Made by a program: the position numbers and the translations under genes
Shown here: positions 18,744-26,451 of the stretch, in pieces
How positions within the stretch are numbered: the first letter of the stretch is position 1
Layout: each line of letters starts with the position of its first letter
Assembly (NCBI GenBank): GCA_946182825.1
Contig: CAMGZH010000004.1
Location: 40,252-104,251, forward strand
From: an uncultured Lachnospiraceae bacterium
GTDB taxonomy: Bacteria; Bacillota; Clostridia; Lachnospirales; Lachnospiraceae
Length of the DNA: 64,000 nt
Direction: 5' to 3'
Notes under the pieces: generated by a model
What the model was told of the DNA's origin: nothing
Database searches by the model: none
The model's input: only the letters and a program-made list of their open reading frames with translations

Positions 18744-20036
18744 ATGGGAAATTTATTAAATGAACTATTAATTAATGGAACTTCTCCTTATCATGTTGGA
18801 AAGTTTATACGTGAGACATTAAATGCGACCTGCGGTTTTCAGATCCTAGATATGACGTCCCCCTGGCAGTTAGAGGCGGGCGGAAACTATGTGATCGATC
18901 TTGGATCCACCATGATCGCCTTTCGCCTTCCAAAGGATAGGAAAGGGATGCTTCCACGGGAAGAGGAGGGTGCGCCCTGTATTCGTATTACTGCCAGTCA
19001 TACAGACTATCCGGGGTTTCGGATCAAGTCGGATCCGGATATGACAGAAGGGTCTTATGTGACATTGGATACCGAGGTCTACGGCGGTCCCATTGACAGC
19101 AGCTGGCTGGATCGTCCCTTGGGTGTTGCTGGACTTGTGACGGTGGCAGGTGAAGATGCCTTTTCTGTAAAAGAGGTCTTATATGACAGTGGGCGGGCGC
19201 TTCTTACCATTCCAAATCTTGCCATTCATATGGACCGTGAGACCAATCAGGGTAAGACCTTTAACCGTCAGACACAGTTGATTCCTCTGTTTACTGCGTC
19301 AGAGGATGAAGAGAGTTTTACGGAGTTTTTGGCTTCTGATCTTGGTGTCGAGTCCGATGAGATCCTTTCCTGGGACCTGTGCGTCTATAATGCGGATCAG
19401 CCGATGCGTATCGGAAGGGACTATGAAATGTTGTCGTCGCCCAGAATTGACAACCTTTCTTCCGTGGCAGCCTGCCTTTCTGCCATGATTCGTGAGGATG
19501 AAGCGGTGTCCCTTGAGATCTCTGCCTTCTTTAACCATGAAGAGATCGGCAGTACCACCAAGGAGGGGGCGAACTCCCAGCTGTTATCCCATGTGATCAC
19601 AAGGATCTACGACAGCCTCGGTTTTTCCGGAGAGGAGGCAGACCGCAGCATTTATGACGGTTTTCTTTTGTCAGTGGATGTAGCCCATGCCTTCCATCCG
19701 AATTATAAGGAAAAGGCAGATCCGAAAAATCGTCCGGTGATGAATAAGGGCTTTGCCATTAAGGAAGCCTTTTCCCAGTCCTATGCGACGGATCCTGTCA
19801 GCATTGGAATCGTAAAGGGGATCTGCCACAGGGAAGATATCCGGTATCAGAGCTATTTCAACCGGTCGGATATTCCGGGAGGTCATACCTTAGGCGTTTA
19901 CGTGACAAGCCATCTTCCTATGCGGGCAGTGGATATCGGACTTCCGATCCTTGCTATGCATTCTGCAAGAGAGCTTTGCGGAATGGATGATTACCTTTCC
20001 ATGGAAGACCTGATACGGGAATTTTATCGCGGATAG
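18744..20036 (+). CDS. M18 family aminopeptidase
   Basis: Cytosolic dinuclear-zinc aminopeptidase of the M18 family (yeast aminopeptidase I, aspartyl aminopeptidase), 430 residues. Visible metal and catalytic motifs: ITASHTDYPGF (His/Asp), SSPRIDNLSSVAACLS (bridging Asp), FFNHEEIGSTTKEGA (Glu pair) and GGHTLG near the C-terminus. SVDVAHAFHPNY adds another ligand-bearing strand. The family cleaves acidic or neutral N-terminal residues; which applies here cannot be read from the sequence. GGAAGGAAACACAA precedes the ATG. It closes the cluster that begins with pepT, so two peptidases share this transcript, fitting a role in peptide turnover. Confidence 0.9.
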   Translation: MGNLLNELLINGTSPYHVGKFIRETLNATCGFQILDMTSPWQLEAGGNYVIDLGSTMIAFRLPKDRKGMLPREEEGAPCIRITASHTDYPGFRIKSDPDMTEGSYVTLDTEVYGGPIDSSWLDRPLGVAGLVTVAGEDAFSVKEVLYDSGRALLTIPNLAIHMDRETNQGKTFNRQTQLIPLFTASEDEESFTEFLASDLGVESDEILSWDLCVYNADQPMRIGRDYEMLSSPRIDNLSSVAACLSAMIREDEAVSLEISAFFNHEEIGSTTKEGANSQLLSHVITRIYDSLGFSGEEADRSIYDGFLLSVDVAHAFHPNYKEKADPKNRPVMNKGFAIKEAFSQSYATDPVSIGIVKGICHREDIRYQSYFNRSDIPGGHTLGVYVTSHLPMRAVDIGLPILAMHSARELCGMDDYLSMEDLIREFYRG

Positions 20037-20069
20037 TTATCTGACGATTTTATATTATTTGTAAAGCTG

Positions 20070-20112
20070 GCACACTTTTGCGCGCATGTTGCAGAAGTGT
20101 GCTATAATTTTT
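20070..20112 (+). terminator. Hairpin with T-run, overlapping the pyrophosphatase promoter
   Basis: GCACACTTTTGC pairs with GCAGAAGTGTGC (11 of 12), with a 9-base loop, and is followed by TATAATTTTT. It could end the peptidase transcript, although the T-run is interrupted by the -10 box. It could also be an operator, because the second arm occupies the -35/-15 region of the next promoter. Confidence 0.5.
20100..20108 (+). promoter_or_regulatory. Extended -10 promoter of the pyrophosphatase gene
   Basis: TGCTATAAT is a perfect extended -10 element and there is no recognisable -35 box at the right distance. The start codon lies 59 bases further on. Confidence 0.6.
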
Positions 20113-20166
20113 GCAGATACACTTGGGGTATTCTTTGGAGAAATCTAATAAAGGGGGTAAATGTCT

Positions 20167-22260
20167 ATGAATGGTTTGTTGGCTATTTATTTCACCGGAA
20201 TCGGCTCGGTTCTTGCTCTTTGTTTTGCGGCATTCAATTATGTCAAGACAAAAGGGGCGGATCCCGGTACCGAAGAGATGCAAAAGATTTCGGGGGCTGT
20301 TTCGAAGGGGGCGAACGCTTATCTGAAACGGCAGTACACCGGCGTTAGCATATTCTTTGGCGTCATCTTTATTCTTCTGTTTGTTATGGCGTTTCTGGGG
20401 TATCTGACGTATTTTACGCCATTTGCCTTTTTGACCGGAGGCTTCTTTTCCGGCCTTTCCGGTTTCATCGGTATGAAAACGGCAACCATGGCCAATACGA
20501 GGACAGCCTGTGGGGCAGGTAAGAGTTTAAACCAGGGGCTGCAGGTGGCTTTTTCGGCCGGATCGGTCATGGGCTTTACGGTGGTAGGACTGGGACTTTT
20601 TGATCTTACGATCTGGTATCTGATCCTGAACTTCGCCTTTTCCGGTCAGCCCATGGATCTTCGGCTGATCAATATCACACAGAATATGCTGACCTTTGGA
20701 ATGGGTGCTTCTTCCATGGCTCTGTTCGCCCGTGTGGGTGGCGGTATTTTTACAAAGGCGGCGGATGTGGGCGCTGATCTGGTAGGTAAGGTTGAGGCAG
20801 GGATCCCGGAGGATGATCCGCGAAATCCTGCGGTGATCGCAGATAATGTAGGAGATAATGTGGGAGATGTTGCCGGTATGGGGGCGGATCTGTATGAATC
20901 CTATGTAGGCTCCATTATTTCCACCGCGGCCCTTGCGGTTGCCGCCGGCTATGGAGTGAAAGGCGTTGCGGTTCCGATGATGCTGGCGGCTCTTGGGGTT
21001 GTGGCATCTTTGGCCGGTACCTTTTTTATTCGGACAAAGGAGGGGGCTTCCCAGAAAAATCTTCTGGCAGCTCTTCGCAGAGGAACCTATATCAGTTCGG
21101 CTCTGATCATTGTCATTGCCTATTTTGCAATCCGTATTCTTTTGCCGGGTCACATCGGTGTGTATGCCGCCATTCTTTCCGGTCTGCTTTCCGGTGTTTT
21201 CATCGGAGCTTTGACAGAATATTTTACGTCGGATACCTATCAGCCCACCAGGCATCTGGCAGCTTCTTCTGAAACTGGTGGAGCAACGGTGATCATCGGC
21301 GGACTTTCCCTTGGTATGCTGTCGACGGTAGCTCCGGTGGTGATCGTATGTATCTCGGTTCTGGTAAGTTATTACTGTTCCGGTGGTGGAGAGGACTTTG
21401 CCAAGGGGCTCTACGGTGTAGGTGTTTCAGCGGTTGGAATGCTTTCGACTCTTGGAATCACCCTTGCCACCGATGCCTATGGTCCCATTGCGGATAATGC
21501 GGGGGGAATTGCCGAGATGACCCATATGCCGGCTCTTGTCCGTCAGAGGACGGATGCACTGGATTCCCTTGGCAATACCACGGCGGCAACAGGAAAGGGG
21601 TTTGCCATTGGATCGGCAGCCCTGACAGCTTTGGCCCTTCTGGTGTCCTATATCAATAAGGTGGAGCAGGTGGATCCGGACTTTACCTTCCACCTTGAGA
21701 TCAATCGTCCGGTGGTGCTTGTGGGTCTGTTTATCGGCGGAATGCTTCCGTTCCTTTTTGCTGCTCTGACTATGTCAGCGGTAGGAAAGGCTGCACAGTC
21801 CATTGTCGTAGAGGTACGCCGGCAGTTTAAGGAGATTCGGGGGATCCTGGAAGGAAAAGCGGAACCGGATTATGCAACCTGCGTAGATATGTGTACACGT
21901 TCTGCCCAGAGGCTTATGATCGCTCCGGCCATTGTCGCTGTTATTATTCCGGTGCTTGTGGGAATTGTTTTAGGTCCCGACGGTGTAGTGGCGCTTTTAG
22001 CGGGGAATACGGTGACAGGATTTGTCCTGGCGATCATGATGGCCAACGCCGGTGGTGCCTGGGATAATGCGAAAAAGTATATTGAAGCCGGAAACTTCGG
22101 CGGAAAAGGTTCACCGCAGCATAAGGCAGCTGTCATTGGTGATACGGTGGGAGATCCCTTCAAGGATACATCAGGACCGTCCATCAACATTCTGATCAAG
22201 CTGACCTCCATGGTATCGATTGTTTTTGCAAGTCTTGTAACTGCCATTCATATTCTGTAG
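20167..22260 (+). CDS. hppA: K+-stimulated membrane pyrophosphatase (H+ or Na+ pump)
   Basis: Integral membrane protein of about 16 helices that couples hydrolysis of pyrophosphate to ion export. The pyrophosphate site is complete: ADVGADLVGKVEAGIPEDDP, NVGDNVGDVAGMGADLYES and a C-terminal DTVGDPFKDTSGPS. The K+-dependence position reads GNTTAATGKG; Ala there (instead of Lys in GNTTKA) marks the K+-dependent class. I could not decide between H+ and Na+ as the pumped ion. The start was set at the ATG at 20167, nine bases after AAGGGGG. The track ATG at 20161 is only three bases from it. This enzyme recovers energy from PPi made by tRNA synthetases and other biosynthesis, typical of anaerobic clostridia. 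Confidence 0.93.
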   Translation: MNGLLAIYFTGIGSVLALCFAAFNYVKTKGADPGTEEMQKISGAVSKGANAYLKRQYTGVSIFFGVIFILLFVMAFLGYLTYFTPFAFLTGGFFSGLSGFIGMKTATMANTRTACGAGKSLNQGLQVAFSAGSVMGFTVVGLGLFDLTIWYLILNFAFSGQPMDLRLINITQNMLTFGMGASSMALFARVGGGIFTKAADVGADLVGKVEAGIPEDDPRNPAVIADNVGDNVGDVAGMGADLYESYVGSIISTAALAVAAGYGVKGVAVPMMLAALGVVASLAGTFFIRTKEGASQKNLLAALRRGTYISSALIIVIAYFAIRILLPGHIGVYAAILSGLLSGVFIGALTEYFTSDTYQPTRHLAASSETGGATVIIGGLSLGMLSTVAPVVIVCISVLVSYYCSGGGEDFAKGLYGVGVSAVGMLSTLGITLATDAYGPIADNAGGIAEMTHMPALVRQRTDALDSLGNTTAATGKGFAIGSAALTALALLVSYINKVEQVDPDFTFHLEINRPVVLVGLFIGGMLPFLFAALTMSAVGKAAQSIVVEVRRQFKEIRGILEGKAEPDYATCVDMCTRSAQRLMIAPAIVAVIIPVLVGIVLGPDGVVALLAGNTVTGFVLAIMMANAGGAWDNAKKYIEAGNFGGKGSPQHKAAVIGDTVGDPFKDTSGPSINILIKLTSMVSIVFASLVTAIHIL

Positions 22261-22279
22261 GAGATCGTTTCTTCAACCA

Positions 22280-22326
22280 AAAACTGCAACGACCGGTTCC
22301 CTGTAGGAACGGACCGTTGCAGTTTT
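22280..22326. terminator. Bidirectional terminator between convergent genes
   Basis: AAAACTGCAACG and CGTTGCAGTTTT form the base of the stem, with an imperfect upper stem ending in GGTTCC-CTGTA-GGAAC. T-runs are present on both strands. It separates the pyrophosphatase gene from the minus-strand Fn3-like gene. Confidence 0.85.
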
Positions 22327-22343
22327 CTGTAGATATAACATTC

Positions 22344-22805
22344 TTATTGGCCGGCTACACGAACCTTTATGACGGTTGCTGCTCTTGGATTGGACCATTG
22401 TCCCATGACACGCCGTCCCATCATATTCATCCGATAGTATCGGGCCTGTATGTAGTAGGTATGTTCTGGTGTGAGACCTCCCACGGTCTTATTGCCGGAG
22501 GAAGATTGGTAGGTCTTGCCGGTCCAGGTGAAATCCTTGAAATAGGAGACACGGTATTCGACGCCGAAAACACCATCCGGAATGGTGGTGGAAAAGGTAA
22601 GCTCCTTGCCGATGGAGTTGTCGATGGTGTAGTCGTAACAGATCGGAATGCCAACCTTGGAAACCCAGTGCGGTCCCCCATCAAAGGACAGCTTGTAATC
22701 CGGAACCATCATCAGCATATAGATGATGAAACTGATGAAGATGATGGTAAGTAATACGGCAAGGGCTTTGAACCAGATGTGTTTTGGATTTTTGATGGAT
22801 GCCAT
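22344..22805 (-). CDS. Small membrane-anchored protein with fibronectin type III-like domain
   Basis: A 153-residue protein with one N-terminal membrane helix (WFKALAVLLTIIFISFIIYMLM) and an extracytoplasmic domain. That domain has the strand pattern of a fibronectin type III fold: YRVSYFKDFTWTGKTY, then VGGLTPEHTYYIQARYYR and GQWSNP, the usual end of an Fn3 module. No enzyme motif was seen. The ribosome site AAAGGGGGGAG is strong. It starts 21 bases after the CLC gene on the same strand, so it is probably the second gene of that transcript. Function is not known. Confidence 0.7.
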   Translation of the reverse strand: MASIKNPKHIWFKALAVLLTIIFISFIIYMLMMVPDYKLSFDGGPHWVSKVGIPICYDYTIDNSIGKELTFSTTIPDGVFGVEYRVSYFKDFTWTGKTYQSSSGNKTVGGLTPEHTYYIQARYYRMNMMGRRVMGQWSNPRAATVIKVRVAGQ

Positions 22806-22826
22806 AATTAACTCCCCCCTTTAATA

Positions 22827-24089
22827 TTATTGTGTGTTTTTATTAATGTATTCACTCCTGTATTTAGAATACAGGATTCTCTGACTGGTGTACAGTCCAT
22901 AATACCCTGAAACGGTATAACTGATAGCGCAGGCAAGTAGTGCGTAAGGAGCAATGGAAAAACCAAACAGCTCGATACAGATGATAAAGGCAGAAAGGGG
23001 GGCATTTGTAACGCCGCAGAAGATAGCGCCCATACCAATGGCTGCACAGAGTGCAGGCGAAAACCCGGTGAGGTTGCCAAAGAGGCAGCCAAAGGAAGCT
23101 CCGATGAAGAAGGAAGGCACGATTTCACCGCCCTTGTAACCGGCTGTGATACTAAGTACTGTAAACAGGATCTTCCATAAGAAACCAAAGGTCTTCTCCT
23201 CCTTGTTCAGGCAGGCAATGATGTAATCCACTCCGGCACCGTTATAGGTCTGGTCCCCGATGAGAAAGGTCAAAAGCAGGACACAACCGCCGCACACCAT
23301 GGCTCGGATATATGGGTTCTTGAAGTATTTCTTACCGAGGCCCTCTCCGAGGTGGAGACTCAGGCAAAACAGCATGGACACCAGTCCGCAAAGGGTGGCC
23401 AGCAAAGCGATCCAGAGTGCTGATTGGATGCGAAAAGCCGGAAGTGCGCCGATATCATAGTGCTGTGACGGAGCCTTAAGCATAAGGGCAACGGCGCGGG
23501 CTGTGAAGGAAGCAAGGACCGTGGGCAAAAAAGCGTTGTAATTGATCTGTCCCACAACCACTACCTCCAGAGCAAATACTGCGGCTGCCATGGGGGTTCC
23601 AAACAGTGCTGAGAAGGAAGCTGCCATTCCAACCATGATCATGGTGCTTTTGCCCTTGGAGGAGATATGGAAGAGTTTTCCGATATTCTCTCCAAGAGAT
23701 CCTCCAAGCTGGAGAGCAGCCCCCTCCCGGCCGACGGAAGCGCCCACAAAGTGGGAGAACACTGTGGAAATGAAGATCAAAGGTGCCATGCGAAGGGGAA
23801 TGGATGCGTCGGAGTGGATCGCCGACAGGACAAGGTTCGTTCCTTTATCCCCCTCGTCACCGCAGACCTTGTATAGCCACAGCAGGATCACCGCTCCGAT
23901 GGGCAATGCCAGAAGAACGGTATCGTGGGTCAGACGATAGGATGTGGCAAGGCGGATACAATGATAAAAGGCTCCGCCGAGCACACCAAGGAGAGCACCG
24001 GTCACCACGGAGAAAAAGACCCAACGTAAGGTAAACCATGCTCTGTTGCCGTTATGTTTTAATTTGTGTTTTAACCATTTTTTATCCAT
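22827..24089 (-). CDS. CLC-family anion channel/antiporter
   Basis: Membrane protein of about 420 residues from the CLC superfamily without the cytosolic CBS domains. The gating-glutamate motif is VGREGAALQLGGSLGEN, and the third anion-site motif is GGEIVPSFFIGASFG. The first selectivity motif, normally GSGIP, reads KGTNLVL, which is reminiscent of the fluoride-specific CLC-F clade; chloride is the default assignment. GAIFCGVTNAPLSAF is conserved too. Start: the track ATG at 24134 has no ribosome site. The ATG at 24089 gives the more normal MDKKWLKHK, but lies only 6 bases after a TATAAT (24096-24101, minus strand), so the message would be nearly leaderless. The Fn3-like gene follows. Confidence 0.8.
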   Translation of the reverse strand: MDKKWLKHKLKHNGNRAWFTLRWVFFSVVTGALLGVLGGAFYHCIRLATSYRLTHDTVLLALPIGAVILLWLYKVCGDEGDKGTNLVLSAIHSDASIPLRMAPLIFISTVFSHFVGASVGREGAALQLGGSLGENIGKLFHISSKGKSTMIMVGMAASFSALFGTPMAAAVFALEVVVVGQINYNAFLPTVLASFTARAVALMLKAPSQHYDIGALPAFRIQSALWIALLATLCGLVSMLFCLSLHLGEGLGKKYFKNPYIRAMVCGGCVLLLTFLIGDQTYNGAGVDYIIACLNKEEKTFGFLWKILFTVLSITAGYKGGEIVPSFFIGASFGCLFGNLTGFSPALCAAIGMGAIFCGVTNAPLSAFIICIELFGFSIAPYALLACAISYTVSGYYGLYTSQRILYSKYRSEYINKNTQ

Positions 24090-24167
24090 AGTCCTATTAT
24101 AACAAAAATGATACAATAAATGCGTGTGTTTCATAAAGAAAATTGGAACAAAAGAGAGGTAATGTCT

Positions 24168-25001
24168 ATGATGAACGAATATGAGAGATTGGAAAGATGC
24201 CTGAGGGCAATTCGTGAGAAAACAGATTTTATACCCAAGGTGGCGTTAGTCTTAGGAAGCGGTCTTGGTAATTTTGGAGATACAATGGATCTTAAGGCTG
24301 TGGTGGATTACAAGGATATTGAAGGATTCCCTGTTTCCACCGCGCCGGGACACAAGGGAAGGTTTCTTTTTGGAATGGTAGGAGGTACGCCGGTGGTATG
24401 TATGCAGGGAAGGGTACATTACTACGAGGGCTATGATATGTCATCGGTGGTCCTTCCCATTCGTCTGATGGGACTTTTAGGAGCCAAGTTTCTGATCCTT
24501 ACCAATGCTTCCGGTGGAATCTCCACGAGATTTCGTCCGGGGGATCTTATGATGATCACCGATCAGATCTCCTGTTTTGTTCCGTCTCCGCTGCGGGGAG
24601 AGAATATAGGAGAACTTGGAAAGCGATTTCCGGATATGAGCCAGATCTATGACTGGGAGCTTCAGAAGATCATCATTCAGAAGGCGCTGGAAGAGAACAT
24701 CGATCTTAAGGATGGTGTCTATATTCAGACCCAGGGTCCTAACTACGAAAGTCCGGCAGAGGTCAATATGTGTCGTCTTCTGGGGGGCGATGCTGTGGGT
24801 ATGAGCACTGCCTGCGAGGCTGTGGCTGCCAACCATATGGGAATACGGATCGCAGGTATTTCCTGTATCTCCAATATGGCGGCAGGTATTTCGCCGGTTG
24901 CCCTTTCCGAGGAGGAAGTGATCGAAGCGGCCAACCAGGTGGCGGATAAATTTACAAGACTGGTGAGCGGGCTGATCAAGGAGATCGGAAAGCGATATTG
25001 A
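24168..25001 (+). CDS. punA: Purine nucleoside phosphorylase
   Basis: Cytosolic trimeric (PNP-II/MTAP type) phosphorylase that splits guanosine, inosine and their deoxy forms to base plus (deoxy)ribose-1-phosphate. Motifs in order: LVLGSGLGNFGD (phosphate), APGHKGRF, MQGRVHYYEGYD, LTNASGGIS, then TQGPNYESPAEV and VGMSTACEAVAANHMGI, and ISCISNMAAGIS near the end, where the Asn sets 6-oxopurine preference. The track start at 24120 has no ribosome site. AGAGAGGT precedes the ATG at 24168 by eight bases, leaving 277 residues. An amidohydrolase related to MTA/SAH deaminases follows, so the pair probably serves purine and nucleoside salvage. Confidence 0.92.
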   Translation: MMNEYERLERCLRAIREKTDFIPKVALVLGSGLGNFGDTMDLKAVVDYKDIEGFPVSTAPGHKGRFLFGMVGGTPVVCMQGRVHYYEGYDMSSVVLPIRLMGLLGAKFLILTNASGGISTRFRPGDLMMITDQISCFVPSPLRGENIGELGKRFPDMSQIYDWELQKIIIQKALEENIDLKDGVYIQTQGPNYESPAEVNMCRLLGGDAVGMSTACEAVAANHMGIRIAGISCISNMAAGISPVALSEEEVIEAANQVADKFTRLVSGLIKEIGKRY

Positions 25002-25101
25002 AGGAGTAGAAGGTAAGATTCTAAAAAAGATAACAGGAATCTTAAATTATTCATAGAGAAGAATCGAGAAGTTTTGTTTACAATTAGAAAGGAAGCTGCA
25101 C

Positions 25102-26397
25102 ATGAATGTACAGTTTAAGAATGCCAGGATCCTGAAGACCAATCCGGATCACAGTTTCGAGGTCATACCGGGAGAGCTGTGGGTGAAGGGAAACAGGATC
25201 TGTTATATCGGAGATGGGAAGGACACAGGACGCGTGACAGAAAATACTCCGATTGCCTGGGAGAATCCAATCGATTGTCAGGGGAATCTTTTGATTCCGG
25301 GATTTAAGAATGCACATACTCATACCCCGATGACCTTTCTTAGATCTTATGCAGATGATATGCCACTGCAGGACTGGCTGACCAAGCAGGTATTTCCGAA
25401 AGAAGCGCAGCTGACAGAGGCGGATGTGTACTGGCTGGATATTTTGGGTGTTATGGAGTATCTGACCAGTGGTATCACCTCGAATTTTGATATGTATCTG
25501 TTCCCGGTAGAGAATGCGAAGGCGTTTCGCGATTGTGGATTTCGTTCGGTTCAGACTTCGGGGATCAATAATTTCAGTTACAGCATAGAGGAAGTGGAAC
25601 AGCATTACCTTGCAATCAATGAGATGGGAGAGCTGAATTCCTTTATTCTGGGGTTCCACGCCGAGTACACGACCTCGAAGGAGATCATGGAAGGACTTGC
25701 GGAACTTGCCCACAGATACAAAAGCCCGATCTACCTTCATAACGCCGAGACCCGGCGGGAGGTGCTTGAGTGCAAACAGCGTTGGGGCATGACCCCTACC
25801 CAGCTGACAGAGGAACTGGGACTTTATGATTTTGGCGGTGGCGGATACCATATGGTTCATATGGAGGAGGCTGATTACGAGATCATGAAGCGTCGGAATC
25901 TGTTTGTGGTTACCAATCCCTGCTCGAATTTGAAGCTTGCCAGTGGAATTGCGCCTATTAAGCGCTTTTTGGATGAGGGCATCCCCCTTGCCATCGGAAC
26001 CGACGGCCCGGCAAGTAACAATGCCTTGGACTTTTTCCGCGAAATGTATCTGATGACAGCCCTTGCCAAGGTAAGGGAGGAGGATGCATCCTGCGTTTCT
26101 GCAGAAGAGGTGCTGTATGCCGCAACCGTAGGCGGTGCCCATGCCATGAACCTGCCGGACTGTGACCGGTTGGAAGAGGGGAAGAAGGCGGACCTTGTCA
26201 TGATCGATCTAAGACAGCCGAATATGCAGCCGGAGAATAACCTTGTGAAGAATCTTGTGTATTCCGGAAGCAAGTCCAATGTCAAGCTTACCATGGTCAA
26301 CGGCAAGATCCTCTATCACGACAACAAATACAACATTGGCTTTGACCCGGAAGAGGTCTATGCAAAGGCTAATGCTATCATAAGAAGAATGAAGTAG
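25102..26397 (+). CDS. Amidohydrolase, MTA/SAH deaminase-like
   Basis: Cytosolic metal-dependent hydrolase of the TrzN/AtzA/MTA-SAH deaminase branch, 431 residues. The metal site is visible: FKNAHTHTPMT (HxH), LGFHAEYT (His), YHMVHMEE (His) and AIGTDGPASNN (Asp). A beta-sandwich is made by the N-terminal 55 residues and the C-terminal KADLVMIDLRQPNMQP. Enzymes of this group deaminate S-adenosylhomocysteine, methylthioadenosine or related nucleosides; the true substrate cannot be read from sequence, and chlorohydrolase-type activities are alternatives. AAAGGAAG precedes the ATG. Its position 100 bases after punA supports a salvage role. Its stop codon lies inside a possible RNA switch that precedes the amylase gene. 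Confidence 0.83.
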   Translation: MNVQFKNARILKTNPDHSFEVIPGELWVKGNRICYIGDGKDTGRVTENTPIAWENPIDCQGNLLIPGFKNAHTHTPMTFLRSYADDMPLQDWLTKQVFPKEAQLTEADVYWLDILGVMEYLTSGITSNFDMYLFPVENAKAFRDCGFRSVQTSGINNFSYSIEEVEQHYLAINEMGELNSFILGFHAEYTTSKEIMEGLAELAHRYKSPIYLHNAETRREVLECKQRWGMTPTQLTEELGLYDFGGGGYHMVHMEEADYEIMKRRNLFVVTNPCSNLKLASGIAPIKRFLDEGIPLAIGTDGPASNNALDFFREMYLMTALAKVREEDASCVSAEEVLYAATVGGAHAMNLPDCDRLEEGKKADLVMIDLRQPNMQPENNLVKNLVYSGSKSNVKLTMVNGKILYHDNKYNIGFDPEEVYAKANAIIRRMK

Positions 26398-26451
26398 GGA
26401 GCTTGTGCCCTTATTGTGTTTTGCTCCCTTAATGTGAAGGGAGCATTTTTT
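26396..26451 (+). promoter_or_regulatory. Terminator hairpin containing the amylase ribosome site, with a competing arm
   Basis: TGCTCCCTT (26422-26430) and AAGGGAGCA (26437-26445) form a perfect nine-pair stem with a six-base loop, and six T follow, ending one base before the amylase ATG. The 3' arm is also the amylase ribosome site. A further AGGGAGC at 26396-26402, overlapping the stop codon of the upstream gene, can pair with the same middle arm. Two exclusive folds are thus possible: one terminates and hides the ribosome site, the other frees it. Confidence 0.65.

Noticed and set aside
20527-21255. 242-residue minus-strand ORF inside the pyrophosphatase gene
   Set aside because: Shadow frame within a highly conserved membrane protein gene; His/Ser/Arg-rich composition typical of antisense reading.
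25084-26142. 352-residue minus-strand ORF opposite the amidohydrolase
   Set aside because: Antisense shadow of a gene with a full metal site; no ribosome site or recognisable domain.
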